Below are positions 43,256 through 49,514 of a stretch of DNA of 64,000 nt, in pieces (position 1 is the stretch's first letter; each line of letters starts with the position of its first letter). The stretch comes from Spirochaetaceae bacterium UBA5556 (GTDB taxonomy: Bacteria > Spirochaetota > Spirochaetia > Treponematales > Rectinemataceae). Position numbers and translations under genes: made by a program. The stretch lies in the NCBI GenBank assembly GCA_002425765.1, contig DIMW01000015.1:186001-250000 (forward strand). The letters run 5' to 3'. A model generated the notes under the pieces. That model saw nothing but the letters and a program-made list of their open reading frames with translations. It searched no databases and was not told where the DNA came from.

Positions 43256-44688
43256 CTCGTTTTTGTAAATACATACGGTGTGCGATAGCCCAATTGCACA
43301 CCATGTGGGCCGATTCGGGCCGGATCGAGGCGCAGTCGTTTTATTGTGCCATCGCCCGATTGTTCCGTAGAGACGACAAACACCAATCTCTCGCCCGCAA
43401 GTCCATTCGATTGAATTTGTAGGAAATCCAGCACCCGATATCCATTGTAATCATAGAGCTTGGCGATACCTTCCCTGTATTTTCGCTCCATTACAATGAC
43501 GCTCTTTGACGGGCCCAGCACAAGCACCGAGTCGTCATCGCCAAGGTATCGTCCGAAGAAGAGGTCGAAGCCGGGTTCCGTCTCCAGGGCACTTTGTGAT
43601 GGCGCCGTCGATGGCACCGATGCCCTGTAGATTCCAGACCAGCCCTCATCGCGGCGGAACTGCGAGACTTGCTGATCTATTATGCCGAGCACTATTTCGT
43701 CCTGAGCTTTGGCGTCTATTACGACAAGCCGGTCGAGATCGCTCGCTTCCGAGGTGCTGCAGGTGAGATAGAGCCGATTTTCGTTGCGTTCGGCGCTTTT
43801 TATGACCCATCGCTGTTGAATTTGGGGGCTTCCGAAGATCAACACATTGTTTTTTTCATCCAAAAACAGGGATCGGGTGTCGGAAGCATCCGTGTTCCTC
43901 GTCCACAGGCGGTTCAGCCATGACAAAAAAGTTTGGGCGCCCGTGCCGGCCGGGCCTGAGTTGAGCGTATTGTTCTGTTTGACGAGAGTTTCGGAACTTT
44001 TTTCAAAAGAGGAGAGTCTACCGTGCCATGTATACAGTGATTGAGTCGTCATGCCGGGGCTATCCGAGGGAGCCTGCACAATAATTGACGCCGGAACGTT
44101 GGTTTCGGAATTTTCTGGCTCCTGAATGGTTATTTCGCCGCCAAAGCCAGAGAAGGCACGCGCATAGCCACGATCGGAGAGCCGCCGGAATATCGTGAGA
44201 GTTTGATTGTTGGAGGCGTTGAGTCCCTGAACAATAAGGTCGGCAAGGCCATCTGCCGTCACATCTATCGACTGTACGATAATGCTGTCCAGTTTCGTCG
44301 CAGCGATCGGCCCCTCGAAATATCGAAAATAGATACCGAGCGCGGGAGAGAAATCGGCGACGATAATTTCCAGGGAACTGCTCGCGGCGCTTTTCTTGGA
44401 CAGGATGACCTGTTCGAAGTCTTCATCATCGTCCAGATTGATGTCGATTGTCTTAAGAAAGATTTCTTCCGGCAAGGGGGTTATCTTGGCCCGTTGCTGG
44501 ATTGTGTGTGAGGAGGGCGTCTCATTTTTGTCTGAGGAAGCCTCGATCATGATGGTGCGATTCTCAATCGGCACTGCGGCCTGAAGGGTCTCCTGTCTCT
44601 GGAGCGCAACGAGCCACGCCGCAAGGACGAAGGCGGCGAAAAAAGCCGCGATATAAGCGCGCTTGAGCAAGGTCCGGCTTCTGGTCAT
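43252..44688 (-). CDS. Membrane-anchored extracytoplasmic protein, pallilysin-like
   Basis: This 478-residue protein has one N-terminal membrane helix (residues ~9-28) and an extracytoplasmic remainder. Acidic NLDDDEDFEQV and DVTADGLADLIVQGL segments resemble FG-GAP/VCBS-like calcium loops. From about residue 250, the order LNRLWTRN, SLFLDEKNNVLIFGSPQIQQRWVIKS and WSGIYRAS is reminiscent of the T. pallidum adhesin pallilysin (Tp0751) as I remember it. The HExxH motif is absent. It follows rocD by 21 bases on the same strand. Confidence 0.6.
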   Translation of the reverse strand: MTRSRTLLKRAYIAAFFAAFVLAAWLVALQRQETLQAAVPIENRTIMIEASSDKNETPSSHTIQQRAKITPLPEEIFLKTIDINLDDDEDFEQVILSKKSAASSSLEIIVADFSPALGIYFRYFEGPIAATKLDSIIVQSIDVTADGLADLIVQGLNASNNQTLTIFRRLSDRGYARAFSGFGGEITIQEPENSETNVPASIIVQAPSDSPGMTTQSLYTWHGRLSSFEKSSETLVKQNNTLNSGPAGTGAQTFLSWLNRLWTRNTDASDTRSLFLDEKNNVLIFGSPQIQQRWVIKSAERNENRLYLTCSTSEASDLDRLVVIDAKAQDEIVLGIIDQQVSQFRRDEGWSGIYRASVPSTAPSQSALETEPGFDLFFGRYLGDDDSVLVLGPSKSVIVMERKYREGIAKLYDYNGYRVLDFLQIQSNGLAGERLVFVVSTEQSGDGTIKRLRLDPARIGPHGVQLGYRTPYVFTKTS

Positions 44689-44709
44689 GGTCCCTGAGCT
44701 TTTGATTAC

Positions 44710-45909
44710 CTATATATTTTCCAAGACGGACATAATCCTCTGGAGCGCGTCTTCGAGTTCTTCTTCGGAAATGACGAGCGGCGGCGCAAAGCGGATTATA
44801 TTGCCGTGTGTCTGTTTTGCAAGTATGCCCTTTTCCTTGAGGGCGAGGCAAGTGGGATAGGCATCGAACTTCTCTTCAAACACGACGGCATTGAGAAGTC
44901 CCTTTCCGCGGACTAGGCGAATTTTAGCGGAGTCGAGGGCTCCAATTGCCTGTCTGAAGCGCTCGCCGCGTACAAAGGCATTCTCTTCCAGATGTTCCCG
45001 TTCCAGCACGTCTATCGCCGCGATGCCGACGGCACCCGCGAGGGGGTTGCCTCCAAAAGTTGAGCCATGAGTCCCGGGCGTAAAAACGTCCATGACCCAA
45101 TGATCCGCCACGATGGCCGAGATCGGCATGATGCCTCCTCCCAGGGCCTTGCCTAAACACATGATATCCGGCCTTGCGTCTTCATAGTACCAGGCAAAAC
45201 GCCGCCCTGTTCTGCAAAAACCAGTCTGGATTTCATCGAAGATGAGCAATATGCCGGCCTCGGAACAGATTTTGCGCAGCTCGGAAAGATAACCCTCGGG
45301 GGGAACCACCACACCGGCCTCTCCCTGAATAGGCTCCACCAGGACGGCTACGGTATTCTCCTCAAGAGCCGAACGCACTGCGGCGGCATCGCCAAAAGGC
45401 ACTTTGATAAAGCCGGGGACATAGGGCCCATAGTTTATAAAGGAGTCAGGGTCATCGGACATTGAAACGGCGGTGAGCGTACGGCCGTGAAAGTTGCCGG
45501 TGGCGCAGATTATGCTCTGGTTGCCATTTTTCACGCCCCTTTTCTCCACGCCCCAACGCCTGGCCGCCTTGAGCGCCGTCTCGACGGCCTCGACGCCTGT
45601 GTTCATCGGGAGCGCTTTTTCATAACCGGTATACTCGCATAGCTTTTGCAGGAAGGGCCCCATCCTGTCATTGTGAAAGGCGCGGGATGTGAGCGTGACG
45701 CGGTCGAGCTGAGCCTTGGCCGCCTCAACGATATGAGGGTGCAGGTGCCCTTGGTTCACCGCGGAATACGCGGAAAGAAAATCATAGTATTCTCTTCCCT
45801 CCGGATCCCATACTTTGCATCCCCTGGCTTCTGAGATAACCACCGGGATAGGGTGGTAGTTGTGTGCACCATAACGATTATCCAGGGCGATGTAATCTTG
45901 GGAATTCAT
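44710..45909 (-). CDS. rocD: Ornithine aminotransferase
   Basis: This 399-residue class III aminotransferase converts ornithine to glutamate semialdehyde. It has ALPMNTGVEAVETALKAARRWG, NFHGRTL, FDEIQTGFCRTGR, the PLP lysine in CLGKALGGG, and HGSTFGGNPLA. The Tyr-rich N-terminus (YGAHNYHPIPVV) is typical of RocD rather than ArgD. AAAGGAGG precedes the ATG. The leader contains three consecutive hairpins right after a TATAAT box. Confidence 0.93.
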   Translation of the reverse strand: MNSQDYIALDNRYGAHNYHPIPVVISEARGCKVWDPEGREYYDFLSAYSAVNQGHLHPHIVEAAKAQLDRVTLTSRAFHNDRMGPFLQKLCEYTGYEKALPMNTGVEAVETALKAARRWGVEKRGVKNGNQSIICATGNFHGRTLTAVSMSDDPDSFINYGPYVPGFIKVPFGDAAAVRSALEENTVAVLVEPIQGEAGVVVPPEGYLSELRKICSEAGILLIFDEIQTGFCRTGRRFAWYYEDARPDIMCLGKALGGGIMPISAIVADHWVMDVFTPGTHGSTFGGNPLAGAVGIAAIDVLEREHLEENAFVRGERFRQAIGALDSAKIRLVRGKGLLNAVVFEEKFDAYPTCLALKEKGILAKQTHGNIIRFAPPLVISEEELEDALQRIMSVLENI

Positions 45910-45930
45910 GAAAACCTCCTTTAGGAATAG

Positions 45931-45981
45931 AGGCTCCCGACAGGAGCCTGACTCTTAACAAGAGTCTGCCCCGATAAGGGC
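45931..45981 (-). repeat. Three tandem hairpins in the rocD leader
   Basis: Reading the genome: AGGCTCC-CGACA-GGAGCCT (45931-45949), then directly GACTCTT-AAC-AAGAGTC (45950-45966), then GCCC-CGATAA-GGGC (45968-45981). The first two stems are 7 bp and perfect. They fill most of the ~73-base leader between the -10 box and the ribosome binding site. Confidence 0.65.
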
Positions 45982-45988
45982 TTTTATC

Positions 45989-45994
45989 ATTATA
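45989..45994 (-). promoter_or_regulatory. -10 box of rocD
   Basis: TATAAT on the minus strand, with a poor -35 (TTCCAC) at 17 bases. Transcription would begin near 45982, at the third hairpin. Confidence 0.4.
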
Positions 45995-46082
45995 TCCTGC
46001 GGCGTTTGGGCGTGGAAGTGCTAATAATAATTAACAGTATAATAAATAATTATGCAATCAAATGCCTAATGCCACACGTTCC

Positions 46083-47198
46083 CTAGACCTTCGAGAAGTC
46101 GTATTCAAGTGTGCGGCGCGCTGTATACTGGTCCTGGCCAAGTTCGACCAGCCTGTCGAGCAAGTCGGGATATTGAAGGCCACCATTTGTGCACATCTGG
46201 GGGTACATCGAGATTGCGGTAAACCCCGGAATGGTGTTGACTTCATTCAAAAATACGGCGCCCGTTATTTTTTCGACAAAGAAATCCACGCGCGCCATTC
46301 CCTTAATCGATGCATATTTATAGGCCGAGAGCGCTATACTCATAATCCGATTCTTCGTCTCTTCGGAAAGAGGCGCGGGGATCAGAAGCCTGGCGCCCTT
46401 TGGGTCTTTATACTTCGCTTCATAGTCATAGAATTCGTGAGAGGGAATAATCTCGCCGGGGGAGAAGGCGACGGGCTTGTCATTGCCGAGCACCGCGCAT
46501 TCTATCTCTCTCGCCTCGATAAAGGCTTCGACGAGGGCCCGCTCCGACCACCGGAGCGCGGAAAGAATGGCGGTCTTTAGGGCATCGGGGTGATTCACCT
46601 TAGAGGTGCCCACGGAAGAACCCGAGCACGCGGGTTTGACAAAACAGGGCCAACCGAACCTCGTTTCGATCTTGCGCGAGAGTGCCTGAAAATTCTCGTC
46701 TGTGATATCTTCTTTACCCACTGAGATATAGTCGACAACGGGCAAGCCTGCGGACAGCCAGAGACGCTTCGATATTTCCTTGTCCATGCCGACGGCGGAA
46801 CCGAGGACATCCGCGCCGACGTACGGCAGACCTGCGGTTTCGAGGAGGCCCTGCACCGTACCGTCTTCGCCGAATGTTCCATGCAGTACCGGGAATACTA
46901 TGTCGATGCCGAGATTTTGAAGGTTATTCTCGGTTTCCAGCCACAGGCCATCCCCAGGCACCGCAACGATACGTTCGGTTTTCTCGACCGCGGGGAGCGA
47001 TCGCATGAGCCCCTGTTCAGGCGGCGTATAGGCCCACTGTGGCAGATGCTGCAGATACCATTCGCCTTTTTTGGTGATGCCGATTGGGGCGATCGCATAT
47101 TTTGCCTTGTCGAGGTGGGCGATGATGCTGCCGGCAGAGATGAGCGATACCTCATGCTCGCCGGATTTTCCGCCATACAACACTGCAATAGTCTTCAT
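46083..47198 (-). CDS. ddl: D-alanine--D-alanine ligase
   Basis: This 371-residue ATP-grasp enzyme makes the D-Ala-D-Ala end of the peptidoglycan precursor. It has VLYGGKSGEHEVSLISA, VLHGTFGEDGTVQGLLE, PCFVKPACSGSSVG, EAREIECAVLGN, MARVDFFVEK and FLNEVNTIPGFTAISMYPQM. GGAAAGGA precedes the ATG. It overlaps murE by four bases, forming a cell-wall pair. Confidence 0.96.
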   Translation of the reverse strand: MKTIAVLYGGKSGEHEVSLISAGSIIAHLDKAKYAIAPIGITKKGEWYLQHLPQWAYTPPEQGLMRSLPAVEKTERIVAVPGDGLWLETENNLQNLGIDIVFPVLHGTFGEDGTVQGLLETAGLPYVGADVLGSAVGMDKEISKRLWLSAGLPVVDYISVGKEDITDENFQALSRKIETRFGWPCFVKPACSGSSVGTSKVNHPDALKTAILSALRWSERALVEAFIEAREIECAVLGNDKPVAFSPGEIIPSHEFYDYEAKYKDPKGARLLIPAPLSEETKNRIMSIALSAYKYASIKGMARVDFFVEKITGAVFLNEVNTIPGFTAISMYPQMCTNGGLQYPDLLDRLVELGQDQYTARRTLEYDFSKV

Positions 47199-48862
47199 TT
47201 TTCCTTTCCTTCCGCGCTGAAGCCGATGTCCGCAAGAATCGAGCGCGCCGTGGTTTCTTCATCGTAGGGGATGCTGTGGTCCGCGTAAATGATGGAATTT
47301 TCATGGCCTTTGCCCAAGAGCAGGACCAGGTCTTCAGGTTTTGCGAGCGAGAACGCCTTGCGGATTGCGGCGGGGCGATCCGGGATCAGAAAGAGTCGCT
47401 CTCCTCTGGACAATCCAGGGCAACCTGAGGCTATCTCCTCGAGGAGCTCCATGGGGTCCTCGCCGCGTGGGTCCTCGTCGGTCAGGATGACGATGTCGCA
47501 ATTGTCCGCGGCTATGCGTCCCTGCTGAGGGCGCTTGGCTCTGTCCCGTTCACCCCCCGAGCCGAAGACACAGAGGATTCTGCCCTTTCTCTCTCTTCGG
47601 AGAGGGGGCAGTATCTCGTTGAACGACGAGGGAGTATGCGCATAGTCGATGATGACATCAAAGGGCTGGCCCCCGGAGATGCGCTGCATTCTGCCCTGTA
47701 CGGGTTTCAGCTTTGACAGGTAGGGCGCGAAATGGCTCCAGTGCGAGCCTGTCGCCGCGGAAGCGGCGAGAATCGCGCCGAGTACATTTTGCACATTGAA
47801 AGTGCCCGGCAGGTTGAGCCTCGCCGGAAGTGCGTAGCGTGACTCGTTTCCCTCTGTGCCGCGCGCCTCTGCATGTGGCGCGGTGCCCTGCGCTTGAACA
47901 GTGTCGGACGGTCCTCCGATCGTGAAATTCGAGCCTTCGGGGTCGCTCTCGGTGTCGCGGGCGCACAGGTCAGCAGGGTTGCCCTTGCTTGAATAGGTGA
48001 GACATGGGGCTGCGGATTCGCCAATAAAGTAGGCAGCGCTCGGGTCGTCGGCGCAGATGATGCCCTGTGGGATGCATCCGCTCGCGCACGCCTGTCGTTT
48101 CATGCCGCCTTCTCCCAAGCGACGGAAGAGATTGGCCTTGTCGCTGCGGTATTGCTCCCATGTGCCGTGAAACTCGAGATGTTCATGCGTGACGTTGGTC
48201 ACGACCCCGATATCGAAATGCACGTGCGCGAGGCGGGCGGTCCGGGGAGAAAGCCCATGGCTCGACGCTTCGACCACGGCGAAAGAGAGGCCATTGTCGC
48301 GCATTTTGGCGAGCATTTCCTGCACGACAGTGGCTTCGGGCGTTGTCTGATGCTGTGGGTTGGGTCGTTCGCCGTCGCCGGTGTCGGACATCACCGTGGA
48401 GAAAAAACCCGCTCTGTAGCCGGCAAGTGTCAACAATTGATAGATGAGGGATACCGTCGTGCTCTTCCCCTCGGTTCCGGTTACGCCGATGACGCGGAGC
48501 GAATCCGATGGATCGTCGTAGAACCTGCTTGAGATTGCAGACATCGTCCAGCGGCAGTCGATGGCCCGTAAGAATGCGATGTTCTCAGACCTCGTTTTAG
48601 CGCCTGTCAAAGGCGAAGGCTCGCCGGCGCCTTGATCGAGCGGGCCTTCGTAGACAACGCCGATGGCGCCGTGTTGGACTGCGCTCCGAATATAGTGTTT
48701 GCCGTCGGTGTGTATGCCAGGAAGGGCAAAAAATAAATGTCCGGGCTTGCACGCTCTCGAATCATACGAGAGGCCAGAGATCGACTGTTCGATATCTCCC
48801 TGTACATCGAGGAAATCCAGACCGGTTATGATATCGGACAAGCGCTTTGACATATCGGCCAT
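47195..48862 (-). CDS. murE: UDP-MurNAc-tripeptide synthetase MurE
   Basis: This ~555-residue Mur ligase adds the third, usually diamino, acid to UDP-MurNAc-L-Ala-D-Glu. Motifs are VIGVTGTEGKSTTVSLIYQ, TTPEA, VEASSHGLS, NVTHEHLEFHG, DYAHTPSSF and the amino-acid pocket TDEDPRGEDP. That pocket is DNPR in meso-diaminopimelate enzymes; here Asn is replaced by Asp, so the substrate may be ornithine or another diamine. It is longer than usual because of an insertion at ~280-340. The start at 48862 is uncertain. Confidence 0.93.
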   Translation of the reverse strand: MADMSKRLSDIITGLDFLDVQGDIEQSISGLSYDSRACKPGHLFFALPGIHTDGKHYIRSAVQHGAIGVVYEGPLDQGAGEPSPLTGAKTRSENIAFLRAIDCRWTMSAISSRFYDDPSDSLRVIGVTGTEGKSTTVSLIYQLLTLAGYRAGFFSTVMSDTGDGERPNPQHQTTPEATVVQEMLAKMRDNGLSFAVVEASSHGLSPRTARLAHVHFDIGVVTNVTHEHLEFHGTWEQYRSDKANLFRRLGEGGMKRQACASGCIPQGIICADDPSAAYFIGESAAPCLTYSSKGNPADLCARDTESDPEGSNFTIGGPSDTVQAQGTAPHAEARGTEGNESRYALPARLNLPGTFNVQNVLGAILAASAATGSHWSHFAPYLSKLKPVQGRMQRISGGQPFDVIIDYAHTPSSFNEILPPLRRERKGRILCVFGSGGERDRAKRPQQGRIAADNCDIVILTDEDPRGEDPMELLEEIASGCPGLSRGERLFLIPDRPAAIRKAFSLAKPEDLVLLLGKGHENSIIYADHSIPYDEETTARSILADIGFSAEGKEK

Positions 48863-48956
48863 GATACTACCATGCAATAGCGGACACTGCAATGAAGCAG
48901 TGTCCCGAGACCGGGCGCGGCCTTGCAGCAGGGGATATTTTTCAATAAACCCGTTG

Positions 48957-48993
48957 AGCCAATTTCAAAAGTCGGTTACTTTTGAAATTGGCT
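48957..48993. repeat. Perfect 16-bp inverted repeat (element 1 upstream of queD)
   Basis: AGCCAATTTCAAAAGT and ACTTTTGAAATTGGCT flank CGGTT. No T-run follows on either strand. Its core TTTCAAAAGTCG...ACTTTTGAAA recurs at 49052-49077. Confidence 0.8.
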
Positions 48994-48995
48994 TT

Positions 48996-49033
48996 GCATT
49001 TGCTCCGGTTTCGTTGAAACCGTACACAAATGC
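48996..49033. repeat. Nested inverted repeats (element 2 upstream of queD)
   Basis: GCATTTG (48996-49002) pairs with CAAATGC (49027-49033); inside it CGGTTTC (49006-49012) pairs with GAAACCG (49016-49022) around GTT. Together they would form a long bulged hairpin. Confidence 0.65.
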
Positions 49034-49049
49034 CGCAATAAAAGGTTGG

Positions 49050-49079
49050 TCTTTCAAAAGTCGCTCAACTTTTGAAAGA
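49050..49079. repeat. 12-bp inverted repeat abutting the queD promoter (element 3)
   Basis: TCTTTCAAAAGT and ACTTTTGAAAGA flank CGCTCA. It shares the TTTCAAAAGTCG/ACTTTTGAAA core with element 1 and covers the position of the -35 box, as an operator would. Confidence 0.75.
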
Positions 49080-49087
49080 GCTTCCGT

Positions 49088-49093
49088 TATAAT
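49088..49093 (+). promoter_or_regulatory. -10 box of queD
   Basis: TATAAT lies 32 bases before the queD ATG; the -35 region (TCAACT at 17 bases) falls inside element 3. Confidence 0.5.
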
Positions 49094-49124
49094 AGAGTAT
49101 CGACACGAAAACGGGGAAGATGAC

Positions 49125-49514
49125 ATGTACTATATTCGAGTTGAGGCCGAGTTTGCCGCGGCCCACAGAATTGTCCACTACCACGGTAAATGCGAGCGCT
49201 TTCACGGCCACAATTATAAGGTGCGAGTGTGGGCGTCGGGTGAAAGCCTTGGCGAGGGCGGAATGCTCGTCGATTTTGGCATCGTGAAAGCCGCGCTCAG
49301 AAACTTGATCGATGAATCGCTCGACCACAGGGATCTCAACGAGGTGCCCGTGTTCGAGGATGATCCGAGCGCCGAGCGGATCGCTAAGTTTATCTATGAT
49401 CGATTGCGCGACGCACTTCCCAAGGTGCCTCTGTCAGCCGTCGACGTCTTCGAGACAGGCGCGTCGATGGCCAGGTATGTGCCCGATCCAGCCGACCCTA
49501 GGGCGAGGCCTTAA
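49125..49514 (+). CDS. queD: 6-carboxy-tetrahydropterin synthase QueD
   Basis: This 129-residue enzyme converts dihydroneopterin triphosphate to 6-carboxytetrahydropterin in queuosine synthesis. Zinc histidines lie in FAAAHRIVHYHGKCERFHGHNY, the catalytic cysteine is in KCERFHGH, and LDHRDLNEVPVFED plus VFETGASMARY complete the family pattern. GGGGAAG precedes ATG 49125; a longer in-frame opening is non-coding. FolE2 at 39615 makes its substrate. No queC or queE lies nearby. The stop overlaps the converging gene in TTAA. Confidence 0.95.
   Translation: MYYIRVEAEFAAAHRIVHYHGKCERFHGHNYKVRVWASGESLGEGGMLVDFGIVKAALRNLIDESLDHRDLNEVPVFEDDPSAERIAKFIYDRLRDALPKVPLSAVDVFETGASMARYVPDPADPRARP

Noticed and set aside
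45931..45981. The rocD leader hairpins as a tRNA or as a ddl terminator
   Set aside because: Loop sizes (3, 5 and 6 bases) and lack of a TTC arm exclude a tRNA. For ddl, the TATAAT box lies between the gene and the hairpins, and no T-run follows on the minus strand.
48957..49079. Inverted repeats upstream of queD as transcription terminators
   Set aside because: Neither strand has a T-run after any of the three stems, and element 3 overlaps the promoter region of queD.
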